Made by a program: the position numbers and the translations under genes
NCBI GenBank assembly: GCA_963855995.1
Contig: OY979717.1
Location: 41,874,107 to 41,938,106 of the forward strand
Reading direction: 5' to 3'
Length of the DNA: 64,000 nt
Source: Muricea muricata
Taxonomy: Eukaryota > Cnidaria > Anthozoa > Malacalcyonacea > Plexauridae
Part shown: one piece after another, positions 45,151 through 57,988 of the stretch
Numbering within the stretch: position 1 is the stretch's first letter
Layout of the letters: the number at the start of each line of letters is the position of its first letter
Notes under the pieces: model-generated
What the model saw: only the letters and a program-made list of their open reading frames with translations
The model's database searches: none
Told to the model about the DNA's origin: nothing

Positions 45151-48100
45151 GCTTTTTCCCCTGTCATTGTTCTATTCTTCTATGAAATATCGAATTCATA
45201 TAGAAGCATATTCTTGTAAAACACACATGTTCACGACCATACCGTCTGGAAAATACCGGTTCTCGTCCGATCACCGCAGTTGAACTAGACTGGGCGGAGT
45301 TAGTACTTGGATGGGAGACCGCTTAGGAATACTTCGTGTCGTGAGCTCTGTTTTTCCCGTGTCATCGTTCTATTCTTCTATGAAATATCGAATTCATAGA
45401 GAAGCATGATCTTGTAAAGCACAGATGTTCACGACCATACCGTCTGGAAAATACCGGTTCTCGTCCGATCACCGCAGTTAAACTAAACTGGGCGGAGTTA
45501 GTACTTGGATGGGAGACCGCCTAGGAATACTTCGTGTGGTGAGCTCTGTTTTTTCCCCTGTCATCGTTCTTATCTTTTGCGAAACATCGAAATGAATGAG
45601 AAGCATTATCTTTTAACGCACACATGTTCACGACCAGACCATCTATAAATTACCGGTTCTCGTCCGATCACCGCAGTTAAACTAGACTGGGCGGAGATAG
45701 TACTTGGATGGAAGACCGCCTAGAAATACTTCGTGTCGTGAACTCTGTTTTTTACCGGGTCATCGTTCAATTCTTCTATGAAATATCGAATTCATACCGA
45801 ACCATGATCTTGTAAAGCACAGATGTTCACGACCATAACGTCTGGAAAATACCGGTTCTCGTCCGATCACCGCAGTTAAACTAGACTGGGCGGAGTTAGT
45901 ACTTGGATGGGAGACCGCCTAGGAATACTTCGTGTCGTGAGCTCTGTTTTTTCCCCTGTCATCGTTCTTATCTTTTGCGAAACATCGAAATGAATTGGAA
46001 GCATATTCTTTTAACGCACCCATCTTCACGACCATACCGTCTGGAAAATACCGGTTCTCGTCCGATCACCGCAGTTAAACTAGACTGGGCGGAGTTAGTA
46101 CTTGGATGGGAGACCGCCTAGGAATACTTCGTGTCGTGAGCTCAGTTTTTTCCCATGTCATCGTTCTTATCTTTTGCGAAACGTCGAAATGAATGAGAAG
46201 CATATTCTTTTAGCGCACACATGTTCACGACCATACCGTCTGGAAAATACCGGTTCTCGCCCGATCACCGCAGTTAAACTAGACTGGGCGGAGTTAGTAC
46301 TTGGATGGGAGACCGCCTAGGAATACTTCGTGTCGTGAGCTCTGTTTTTCCCGTGTCATCGTTCTATTCTTCTATGAAATATCGAATTCATAGAGAAGCA
46401 TGATCTTGTAAAGCACAGATGTTCACGACCATACCGTTTGGAAAATACCGGTTCTCGTCCGATCACCGCAGTTAAACTAGACTGGGCGGAGTTAGTACTT
46501 GGATGGGAGACCGCCTAGGAATACTTCGTGTCGTGAGCTCTGTTTTTTCCCCTGTCATCGTTCTTATCGTTTGCGAAACATCGAATTGCATGAGAAGCAT
46601 ATTCTTTTAACGCACACATGTTCACGACCATACCATCTAAAAACTACCGGTTCTCGTCCGATCACCGCAGTTAAACTAGACTGGGCGGAGTTAGTACTTG
46701 GATGGGAGACAGCCTAGAAATACTTCGTGTCGTGAGCTCTGTTTTTCCCCAGGTCATCGTTCTATTCTTCTATGAAATATCGAATTCATAGAGAAGCATA
46801 TTCTTGTGAAGCACAGATGTTCACGGCCATACCGTCTGGAAAATACCGGTTCTCGTCCGACCACCGCAGTTAAATTAGACTGGGCGGAGTTAGTACTTGG
46901 ATGGGAGACCGCTTAGGAATACTTCGTGTCGTGAGCTCTGTTTTTCCCGTGTCATCGTTCTATTCTTCTATGAAATATCGAATTCATAGAGAAGCATGAT
47001 CTTGTAAAGCACAGATGTTCACGACCATACCGTCTGGAAAATACCGGTTCTCGTCCGATCACCGCAGTTAAACTAGACTGGGCGGAGTTAGTACTTGGAT
47101 GGGAGACCGCCTAGGAATACTTCGTGTGGTGAGCTCTTTTTTTTCCCCTGTCATCGTTCTTATCTTTTGCGAAACATCGAAATGAATGAGAAGCATTATC
47201 TTTTAACGCACACATGTTCACGACCATACCATCTATAAATTACCGGTTCTCGTCCGATCACCGCAGTTAAACTAGACTGGGCGGAGATAGTACTTGGATG
47301 GAAGACCGCCTAGAAATACGTCGTGTCGTGAACTCTGTTTTTTCCCGGATCATCGTTCTATTCTTCTATGAAATATCGAATTCATACCGAACCATGATCT
47401 TGTAAAGCACAGATGTTCACGACCATAACGTCTGGAAAATAGCGGTTCTCGTCCGATCACCGCAGTTAAACTCGACTGGGCGGAGTTAGTACTTGGATGG
47501 GAGACCGCCTAGGAATACTTCGTGTCGTGAGCTCTGTTTTTTCCCCTGTCATCGTTCTTATCTTTTGCGAAACATCGAAATGAATTGGAAGCATATTCTT
47601 TTAACGCACCCATCTTCACTACCATACCGTCTGGAAAATACCGGTTCTCGTCCGATCACCGCAGTTAAACTAGACTGGGCGGAGTTAGTACTTGGATGGG
47701 AGACAGCCTAGAAATACTTCGTGTCGTGAGCTCTGTTTTTCCCCAGGTCATCGTTCTATTCTTTTATGAAATATCGAATTCATAGAGAAGCATATTCTTG
47801 TGAAGCACAGATGTTCACGGCCATACCGTCTGGAAAATACCGGTTGTCGTCCGACCACCGCAGTTAAACTAGACGGGACGGAGTTAGTACTAGGATGGGA
47901 GACCGCCTAGGAATACTTCGTGTCGTCAGTTCTGTTTTTTCCCCTGTCATCGTTCTTATCTTTTGCGAAACATCGAAATGAATGAGAAGCATATTCTTTT
48001 AACGCACACATGTTCACGACCATACCGTCTGGAAAATACCGGTTCTCGTCCGATCACCGCAGTTAAAGTAGACTGGGCGGAGTTAGTACTTGGATTGGAG

Positions 48101-48408
48101 ACCGCCTAGGAATACTTCGTGTCTTGAGCTATGCTTTTTTCCCTGTCATTGTTCTATTCTTCTATGGAATATCGAGTTCATAGAGAAGCATATTCTTATA
48201 AAAGACACACGTTCACGACCATACCGTCTGGAAAATACCGGTTCTCGTCCGATCACCGCAGTTAAACTAGACTGGGCGGAGTTAGTGCTTGGATGGGAGA
48301 CCGCCTAGGAATACTTCGTGTCGTGAGCTCTGCTTTTTCCCCTGTCATTGTTCTATTCTTCTATGAAATATCGAATTCATAGAGAAGCATATTCCTATAA
48401 ACACACAT

Positions 48409-48517
48409 GTTCACGACCATACCGTCTGGAAAATACCGGTTCTCGTCCGATCACCGCAGTTAAATTAGACTGGTACTTGGATGGGAGACCGCTTAGGAAT
48501 ACTTCGTGTCGTGAGCT
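48409..48517 (+). pseudogene. 5S copy with a 10-bp internal deletion
   Basis: GACTGGGCGGAGTTAGTACTTGG is reduced to GACTGGTACTTGG, removing the 5' strand of helix V and part of loop E. The spacer upstream (ATTCCTATAAACACAC) has an undeleted sister near 52554, so the deletion arose after that block was duplicated. Confidence 0.85.
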
Positions 48518-51500
48518 CTGTTTTTCCCGTGTCATCGTTCTATTCTTCTATGAAATATCGAATTCATAGAGAAGCATGATCTTGTAAAGCACAGATGTTC
48601 ACGACCATACCGTTTGGAAAATACCGGTTCTCGTCCGATCACCGCAGTTAAACTAGACTGGGCGGAGTTAGTACTTGGATGGGAGACCGCCTAGGAATAC
48701 TTCGTGTCGTGAGCTCTGTTTTTTCCCCTGTCATCGTTCTTATCTTTTGCGAAACATCGAAATGAATGAGAAGCATATTCTTTTAACGCAGACATGTTCA
48801 CGACCATACCATCTAAAAACTACCGGTTCTCGTCCGATCGCAGCAGTTAAACTAGACTGGGCGGAGTTAGTACTTGGATGGGACACAGCCTAGAAATACT
48901 TCGTGTCGTGAGCTCTGTTTTTCCCCAGGTCATCGTTCTATTCTTCTATGAAATATCGAATTCATAGAGAAGCATATTCTTGTGAAGCACAGATGTTCAC
49001 GGCCATACCGTCTGGAAAATACCGGTTCTCGTCCGATCACCGCAGTTAAACTAGACTGGGCGGAGTTAGTACTTGGATGGGAGACCGCGTAGGAATACTT
49101 CGTGTCGTGAGCTCTAATTTTTCCCTTTCATTGTTCTATTCTTCTATGAAATATCGAATTCATACAAAAGCATATTCTTGTAAAACACACATGTTCACGA
49201 CCATACCGTCTGGAAAATACCGGTTCTTGTCCGATCACCGCAGTTAAACTAGACTGGGCGGAGTTAGTACTTTGATGGGAGACCGCTTAGGAATACTTCG
49301 TGTCGTGAGCTTTTTTTTTTCCCGGGTCATCGTTCTATTCTTCTATGAAATATCGAATTCATAAAGAAGCATATTCTTGTGAAGCACAGATGTTCACGAC
49401 CATACCGTCTGGAAAATACCGGTTCTCGTCCGACCACCGCAGTTAAACTAGACTGGACGGAGTTAGTACTAGGATGGGAGACCGCCTAGGTATACTTCGT
49501 GTCGTGAGCTCTGCTTTTTCCCCTGTCATTGTTCTTATCTTTTTCGAAACGTCGAAATGAATGAGAAGCATATTCTTTTAACGCACACATGTTCACGACC
49601 ATACCGTCTGGAAAATACAGGTTCTCGTCCGATCACCGCAGTTAAACTAGACTGGGCGGAGTTAGTACTTGGATGGGAGACTGCCTAGGAATACTTCGTG
49701 TCGTGAGCTCTGCTTTTTCCCCTGTCATTGTTCTATTCTTCTATGAAATATCGAATTCATAGAGAAGCATATTCTTGTAAAACACACATGTTCACGACCA
49801 TACCGACTGGAAAATACCGGTTCTCGTCCGATCACCGCAGTTAAATTAGACTGGGCGGAGTTATTACTTGGATGGGAGACCGCTTAGGAATACTTCGTGT
49901 CGTGAGCTCTGTTTTTCCCGTGTCATCGTTCTATTCTTCTATGAAATATCGAATTCATAGAGAAGCATGATCTTGTAAAGCACAGATGTTCACGACCATA
50001 CCGTCTGGAAAATACCGGTTCTCGTCCGATCACCGCAGTTAAACTAGACTGGGCGGAGATAGTACTTGGATGGAAGACCGCCTAGAAATACTTCGTGTCG
50101 TGAACTCTGTTTTTTCCCGGGTCATCGTTCTATTCTTCTATGAAATATCGAATTCAAACCGAACCATGATCTTGTAAAGCACAGATGTTCACGACCATAA
50201 CGTCTGGAAAATACCGGTTCTCGTCCGATCACCGCAGTTAAACTAGACTGGGCGGAGTTAGTACTTGGATGGGAGACCGCCTAGGAATACTTCGTGTCGT
50301 GAGCTCTGTTTTTTCCCCTGTCATCGTTCTTATCTTTTGCGAAACATCGAAATGAATGAGAAGCATATTCTTTTAACGCACACATGTTCACGACCATACC
50401 GTCTGGAAAATACCGGTTCTCGTCCGATCACCGCAGTTAAAGTAGACTGGGCGGAGTTAGTACTTGGATTGGAGACCGCCTAGGAATACTTCGTGTCTTG
50501 AGCTTTGCTTTTTTCCCTGTCATTGTTCTATTCTTCTATGGAATATCGAGTTCATAGAGAAGCATATTCTTATAAAAGACACATGTTCACGACCATACCG
50601 TCTGGAAAATACCGGTTCTCGTCCGATCACCGCAATTAAACTAGACTGGGCGGAGTTAGTACTTGGATGGGAGACCGCCTAGGAATACTTCGCGTCGTGA
50701 GCTCTGCTTTTTCCTCTGTCATTGTTCTACTCTTCTATGAAATATCGAATTCATAGAGAAGCATATTCTTATAAAACACACATGTTCACGACCATACCGT
50801 CTGGAAAATACCGGTTCTCGTCTGATCACCGCAGTTAAATTAGACTGGGCGGAGTTAGTACTTGGATGGGAGACCGCTTAAGGATAGTTCGTGTCGTGAG
50901 CTCTGTTTTTCCCGTGTCATCGTTCTATTCTTCTATGAAATATCGAATTCATAGAGAAGCATGATCTTGTCAAGCACAGATGTTCACGACCATACCGTTT
51001 GGAAAATACCGGTTCTCGTCCGATCACCGCAGTTAAACTAGACTGGGCGGAGTTAGTACTTGGACGGGAGACTGCCTAGGAATACTTCGTGTCGTGAGCT
51101 CTGTTTTTTCCCCGGTCATCGTTCTTATCTTTTGCGAAACATCGAAATGAATGAGAAGCATATTCTTTTAACGCACACATGTTCACGACCATACCATCTA
51201 AAAACTACCGGTTCTCGTCCGATCACCGCAGTTAAACTAGACTGGGCGGAGTTAGTACTTGGATGGGAGACAGCCTAGAAATACTTCGTGTCGTGAGCTC
51301 TGTTTTTCCCCAGGTCATCGTTCTATTCTTCTATGAAATATCGAATTCATAGAGAAGCATATTCTTGTGAAGCACAGATGTTCACGACCATACCGTCTGG
51401 AATATACCGGTTCTCGTCCGACCACCGCAGCTAAACTAGACTAGACGGAGTTAGTACTAGGACGGGAGACCGCCTAGGAATACTTCGTGTCGTGAGCTCT

Positions 51501-54500
51501 GTTTTTTCCCCTGTCATCGTTCTTATCTTTTGCGAAACATCGAAATGAATGAGAAGCATATTCTTTTAACGCACACATGTTCACGACCATACCATCTAAA
51601 AACTACCGGTTCTCGTCCGATCACCGCAGTTAAACTAGACTGGGCGGAGTTAGTACTTGGATGGGAGACAGCCTAGAAATACTTCGTGTCGTGAGCTCTG
51701 TTTTTCCCCAGGTCATCGTTCTATTCTTCTATGAAATATCGAATTCATAGAGAAGCATATTCTTGTGAAGCACAGATGTTCACGGCCATACCGTCTGGAA
51801 AATACCGGTTCTCGTCCGATCACCGCAGTTAAACTAGACTGGGCGGAGTTAGTACTTGGATGGGAGACCGCGTAGGAATACTTCGTGTCGTGAGCTCTAA
51901 TTTTTCCCTTTCATTGTTCTATACTTCTATGAAATATCGAATTCATACAAAAGCATATTCTTGTAAAACACACATGTTCACGACCATACCGTCTGGAAAA
52001 TACCGGTTCTTGTCCGATCACCGCAGTTAAACTAGACTGGGCGGAGTTAGTACTTTGATGGGAGACCGCTTAGGAATACTTCGTGTCGTGAGCTTTTTTT
52101 TTTCCCGGGTCATCGTTCTATTCTTCTATGAAATATCGAATTCATAGAGAAGCATATTCTTGTGAAGCACAGATGTTCACGACCATACCGTCTGGAAAAT
52201 ACCGGTTCTCGTCCGACCGCCGCAGTTAAACTAGACTGGACGGAGTTAGTACTAGGATGGGAGACCGCCTAGGTATACTTCGTGTCGTGAGCTCTGCTTT
52301 TTCCCCTGTCATCGTTCTTATCTTTTTCGAAACGTCGAAATGAATGAGAAGCATATTCTTTTAACGCACACATGTTCACGACCATACCGTCTGGAAAATA
52401 CAGGTTCTCGTCCGATCACCGCAGTTAAACTAGACTGGGCGGAGTTAGTACTTGGATGGGAGACCGCCTAGGAATACTTCGTGTCGTGAGCTCTGCTTTT
52501 TCCCCTGTCATTGTTCTATTCTTCTATGAAATATCGAATTCATAGAGAAGCATATTCCTATAAACACACATGTTCACGACCATACCGTCTGGAAAATACC
52601 GGTTCTCGTCCGATCACCGCAGTTAAATTAGACTGGGCGGAGTTAGTACTTGGATGGGAGACCGCTTAGGAATACTTCGTGTCGTGAGCTCTGTTTTTCC
52701 CGTGTCATCGTTCTATTCTTCTATGAAATATCGAATTCATAGAGAAGCATGATCTTGTAAAGCACAGATGTTCACGACCATACCGTTTGGAAAATACCGG
52801 TTCTCGTCCGATCACCGCAGTTAAACTAGACTGGGCGGAGTTAGTACTTGGATGGGAGAACGCCTAGGAATACTTCGTGTCGTGAGCTCTGTTTTTTCCC
52901 CTGTCATCGTTCTTATCTTTTGCGAAACATCGAAATGAATGAGAAGCATATTCTTTTAACGCACACATGTTCACGACCATACCATCTAAAAACTACCGGT
53001 TCTCGTCCGATCACCGCAGTTAAACTAGACTGGGCGGAGTTAGTACTTGGATGGGACACAGCCTAGAAATACTTCGTGTCGTGAGCTCTGTTTTTCCCCA
53101 GGTCATCGTTCTATTCTTCTATGAAATATCGAATTCATAGAGAAGCATATTCTTGTGAAGCACAGATGTTCACGGCCATACCGTCTGGAAAATACCGGTT
53201 CTCGTCCGATCACCGCAGTTAAACTAGACTGGGCGGAGTTAGTACTTGCATGGGAGACCACGTAGGAATACTTCGTGTCGTGAGCTCTAATTTTTCCCTT
53301 TCATTGTTCTATTCTTCTATGAAATATCGAATTCATACAAAAGCATATTCTTGTAAAACACACATGTTCACGACCATACCGTCTGGAAAATACCGGTTCT
53401 TGTCCGATCACCGCAGTTAAACTAGACTGGGCGGAGTTAGTACTTTGATGGGAGACCGCTTAGGAATACTTCGTGTCGTGAGCTTTTTTTTTTCCCGGGT
53501 CATCGTTCTATTCTTCTATGAAATATCGAATTCATAGAGAAGCATATTCTTGTGAAGCACAGATGTTCACGACCATACCGTCTGGAAAATACCGGTTCTG
53601 GTCCGACCGCCGCAGTTAAACTAGACTGGACGGAGTTAGTACTAGGATGGGAGACCGCCTAGGTATACTTCGTGTCGTGAGCTCTGCTTTTTCCCCTGTC
53701 ATCGTTCTTATCTTTTTCGAAACGTCGAAATGAATGAGAAGCATATTCTTTTAACGCACACATGTTCACGACCATACCGTCTGGAAAATACAGGTTCTCG
53801 TCCGATCACCGCAGTTAAACTAGACTGAGCGGAGTTAGTACTTGGATGGGAGACCGCCTAGGAATACTTCGTGTCGTGAGCTCTGCTTTTTCCCCTGTCA
53901 TTGTTCTATTCTTCTATGAAATATCGAATTCATAGAGAAGCATATTCTTGTAAAACACACATGTTCACGACCATACCGACTGGAAAATACCGGTTCTCGT
54001 CCGATCACCGCAGTTAAATTAGACTGGGCGGAGTTAGTACTTGGATGGGAGACCGCTTAGGAATACTTCGTGTGGTGAGCTCTGTTTTTCCCGTGTCATC
54101 GTTCTATTCTTCTATGAAATATCGAATTCATAGAGAAGCATGATCTTGTAAAGCACAGATGTTCACGACCATACCGTCTGGAAAATACCGGTTCTCGTCC
54201 GATCACCGCAGTTAAACTAGACTGGGCGGAGATAGTACTTGGATGGAAGACCGCCTAGAAATACTTCGTGTCGTGAACTCTGTTTTTTCCCGGGTCATCG
54301 TTCTACTCTTCTATGAAATATCGAATTCATACCGAACCATGATCTTGTAAAGCACAGATGTTCACAACCATAACGTCTGGAAAATACCGGTTCTCGTCCG
54401 ATCACCGCAGTTAAACTAGACTGGGCGGAGTTAGTACTTGGATGGGAGACCGCCTAGGAATACTTCGTGTCGTGAGCTCTGTTTTTTCCCCTGTCATCGT

Positions 54501-55751
54501 TCTTATCTTTTGCGAAACATCGAAATGAATTGGAAGCATATTCTTTTAACGCACCCATCTTCACGACCATACCGTCTGGAAAATACCGGTTCTCGTCCGA
54601 TCACCGCAGTTAAACTAGACTGGGCGGAGTTAGTACTTGGATGGGAGACCACCTAGGAATACTTCGTGTCGTGAGCTCAGTTTTTTCCCATGTCATCGCT
54701 CTTATCTTTTGCGAAACGTCGAAATGAATGAGAAGCATATTCTTTTAACGCACACATGTTCACGACCATACCGTCTGGAAAATACTGGTTCTCGTCCGAT
54801 CACCGCAGTTAAACTAGACTGGGCGGAGTTAGTACTTGGATGGGAGACCGCCTAGGAATACTTCGTGTCGTGAGCTCTGCTTTTTCCCCTGTCATTGTTC
54901 TATTCTTCTATGAAATATCGAATTCATGGAGAAGCATATTCTTATAAAACACACATGTTCACGACCATACCGTCTGGAAAATACCGGTTCTCGTCCGATC
55001 ACCGCAGTTAAATTAGACTGGGCGGAGTTAGTACTTGGATGGGAGACCGCTTAGGAATACTTCGTGTGGTGAGCTCTGTTTTTTCCCCTGTCATCGTTCT
55101 TATCTTTTGCGAAAAATCGAAATGAATGAGAAGCATATTCTTTTAACGCACACATGTTCACGACCATACCGTCTGGAAAATATCGGTTCTCGTCCGATCA
55201 CCGCAGTTAAATTAGACTGGGCGGAGTTAGTACTTGGATGGGAGACCGCTTAGGAATACTTCGTGTCGTGAGCTCTGTTTTTCCCGTGTCATCGTTCTAT
55301 TCTTTTATGAAATATCGAATTCATAGAGAAGCATGATCTTGTAAAGCACAGATGTTCACGACCATACCGTTTGGAAAATACCGGTTCTCGTCCGATCACC
55401 GCAGTTAAACTAGACTGGGCGGAGTTAGTACTTGGATGGGAGACCGCCTAGGAATACTTCGTGTGGTGAGCTCTGTTTTTTCCCCTGTCATCGTTCTTAT
55501 CTTTTGCGAAAAATCGAAATGAATGAGAAGCATATTCTTTTAACGCACACATGTTCACGACCATACCATCTATAAATTACCGGTTCTCGTCCGATCACCG
55601 CAGTTAAACTAGACTGGGCGGAGTTAGTACTTGAATGGAAGACCGCCTAGAAATACTTCGTGTCGTGAACTCTGTTTTTTCCCGGGTCATCGTTCTATTC
55701 TTCTATGAAATATCGAATTCATACCCAACCATGATCTTGTAAAGCACACAT

Positions 55752-55870
55752 ATTCACGACCATACCGTCTGGAAAATACCGGTTCTCGTCCGATCACCGC
55801 AGTTAAACTAGACTGGGTCTAGTTAGTACTTGGATGGGAGACCGCCTAGGAATACTTCGTGTCGTGAGCT
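55752..55870 (+). pseudogene. 5S variant with helix V strand changed to TCTAG
   Basis: GGGCGGAG is replaced by GGGTCTAG while the partner CTTCG is unchanged, so helix V cannot form normally. The gene also starts ATTCAC, which weakens helix I. Sister copies are listed separately. Confidence 0.6.
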
Positions 55871-55950
55871 CTGCTTTCTCCCCTGTCATTGTTCTATTTT
55901 TCTATGAAATATCGAATTCATAGTGAAGCATATTCTTGTAAAGCACACAT

Positions 55951-56074
55951 GTTCACGACCATACCGTCTGGAAAATACTGGTTCTCGTCCGATCACCGCA
56001 GTTAAACTAGACTGGGCGGAGTTATATTAGTATTTGGATGGGAGACCGCCTAAGAATACTTCGTGTCGTGAGCT
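55951..56074 (+). pseudogene. 5S variant with a 5-bp insertion (GTTATATTAGTATTTGG)
   Basis: The usual GTTAGTACTTGG carries an extra TATTA and a C-to-T change, giving 124 nt. The insertion lies beside helix V in loop E, where L5/L18 proteins and TFIIIA contacts fall in other animals, so a working rRNA is doubtful. Box C downstream is intact, so it may still be transcribed. Confidence 0.65.
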
Positions 56075-56949
56075 CTGCTTTTTCTCCTGTCATTGTTCTA
56101 TTCTTCTATGAAATATCGAATTAATAGAGAATCATGATCTTGTAAAGCACAGATGTTCACGACCATACCGTCTGGAAAATACCGGTTCTCGTCCGATCAC
56201 CGCAGTTAAACTAGACTGGGCGGAGTTAGTACTTGGATGGGAGACCGCCTAGGAATACTTCGTGTGGTGAGCTCTGTTTTTTCCCCTGTCATCGTTCTTA
56301 TCTTTTGCGAAAAATCGAAATGAATGAGAAGCATATTCTTTTAACGCACACATGTTCACGACCATACCGTCTGGAAAATACCGGTTCTCGTCCGATCACC
56401 GCAGTTAAATTAGACTGCGCGGAGTTAGTACTTGGATGGGAGACCGCTTAGGAATACTTCGTGTCGTGAGCTCTGTTTTTCCCGTGTCATCGTTCTATTC
56501 TTCTATGAAATATCGAATTCATAGAGAAGCATGATCTTGTAAAGCACAGATTTTCACGACCATACCGTTTGGAAAATACCGGTTCTCGTCCGATCACAGC
56601 AGTTAAACTAGACTGGGCGGAGTTAGTACTTGGATGGGAGACCGCCTAGGAATACTTCGTGTGGTGAGCTCTGTTTTTTCCCCTGTCATCGTTCTTATCT
56701 TTTGCGAAAAATCGAAATGAATGAGAAGCATATTCTTTTAACGCACACATGTTCACGACCATACCATCTATAAATTACCGGTTCTCGTCCGATCACCGCA
56801 GTTAAACTAGACTGGGCGGAGTTAGTACTTGAATGGAAGACCGCCTAGAAATACTTCGTGTCGTGAACTCTGTTTTTTCCCGGGTCATCGTTCTATTCTT
56901 CTATGAAATATCGAATTCATACCCAACCATGATCTTGTAAAGCACACAT

Positions 56950-57068
56950 ATTCACGACCATACCGTCTGGAAAATACCGGTTCTCGTCCGATCACCGCAG
57001 TTAAACTAGACTGGGTCTAGTTAGTACTTGGATGGGAGACCGCCTAGGAATACTTCGTGTCGTGAGCT
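56950..57068 (+). pseudogene. 5S variant with TCTAG helix V, second copy
   Basis: Same GGGTCTAG change and ATTCAC start as the copy 1198 bp upstream. Confidence 0.6.
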
Positions 57069-57148
57069 CTGCTTTTTCCCCTGTCATTGTTCTATTTTTC
57101 TATGAAATATCGAATTCATAGTGAAGCATATTCTTGTAAAGCACACAT

Positions 57149-57272
57149 GTTCACGACCATACCGTCTGGAAAATACTGGTTCTCGTCCGATCACCGCAGT
57201 TAAACTAGACTGGGCGGAGTTATATTAGTATTTGGATGGGAGACCGCCTAAGAATACTTCGTGTCGTGAGCT
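57149..57272 (+). pseudogene. 5S variant with 5-bp insertion, second copy
   Basis: Same TATTA insertion in the GTTAGTA block, with an intact class-B spacer (CATAGTGAAGC). Confidence 0.65.
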
Positions 57273-57352
57273 CTGCTTTTTCTCCTGTCATTGTTCTATT
57301 CTTCTATGAAATATCGAATTAATAGAGAATCATGATCTTGTAAAGCACAGGT

Positions 57353-57471
57353 GTTCACGACCATACCGTCTGGAAAATACCGGTTCTCGTCCGATCACCG
57401 CAGTTAAACTAGACTGGGTCTAGTTAGTACTTGGATGGGAGACCGCCTAGGAATACTTCGTGTCGTGAGCT
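57353..57471 (+). pseudogene. 5S variant with TCTAG helix V, third copy
   Basis: This GGGTCTAG copy has the normal GTTCAC start and a class-D spacer. The variant 3' half has been joined to a different 5' half, suggesting gene conversion or crossing-over within the gene. Confidence 0.6.
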
Positions 57472-57750
57472 CTGTTTTTTCCCCTTTCATCGTTCTTATC
57501 TTTTGCGAAACATGGAAATGAATGAGAAGCATATTCTTTTAACGCACACATGTTCACGACCATACCATCTATAAATTACCGGTTCTCGTCCGATCACCGC
57601 AGTTAAACTAGACTGGGCGGAGTTAGTACTTGGATGGGAGACCGCCTAGAAATACTTCGTGTCGTGAGCTCTGTTTTTTCCCGGGTCATCGTTCTATTCT
57701 TCTATGAAATATCGAATTCATACAGAAGCATATTCTTGTGAAGCACAGAT

Positions 57751-57843
57751 GTTCACGACCATACCGTCTGGAAAACACCGGTTTTCGTCCGACCACCGCA
57801 GTTAAACTAGACTGGACGGAGTTAGTACTAGGATGGGAGACCG
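57751..57843 (+). pseudogene. 5S copy truncated by fusion with the next unit
   Basis: The gene runs normally to GGGAGACCG (position 93) and then passes directly into TGACCATGATCTTG of a class-E spacer. The last 26 nt of the gene, the terminator and the first part of the spacer are missing. The next gene starts at 57870. This copy has no terminator of its own. Confidence 0.88.
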
Positions 57844-57869
57844 TGACCATGATCTTGTAAAGCACACAT

Positions 57870-57988
57870 ATTCACGACCATACCGTCTGGAAAATACCGG
57901 TTCTCGTCCGATCACCGCAGTTAAACTAGACTGGGTGGAGTTAGTACTTCGATGGGAGACCGCCTAGGAATACTTCGTGTCGTGAGCT
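57870..57988 (+). rRNA. 5S rRNA gene downstream of the fused unit
   Basis: Starts ATTCAC and has GGGTGGAG and TTCGATGGGAG variants. Only 26 bp of spacer separates it from the truncated gene. Read-through transcription from that copy could enter it. Confidence 0.75.

Larger units (their letters stand above)
55000..57400 (+). repeat. Higher-order repeat, 6 units (1198 bp), two copies
   Basis: The TATTA-insertion gene (55951 and 57149), the GGGTCTAG gene (55752 and 56950) and the CATACCCAACC spacer recur 1198 bp apart. The extra 5 bp over six normal units comes from the insertion. Related partial copies continue at 59.9-60.8 and 62.0-63.5 kb. Confidence 0.8.
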
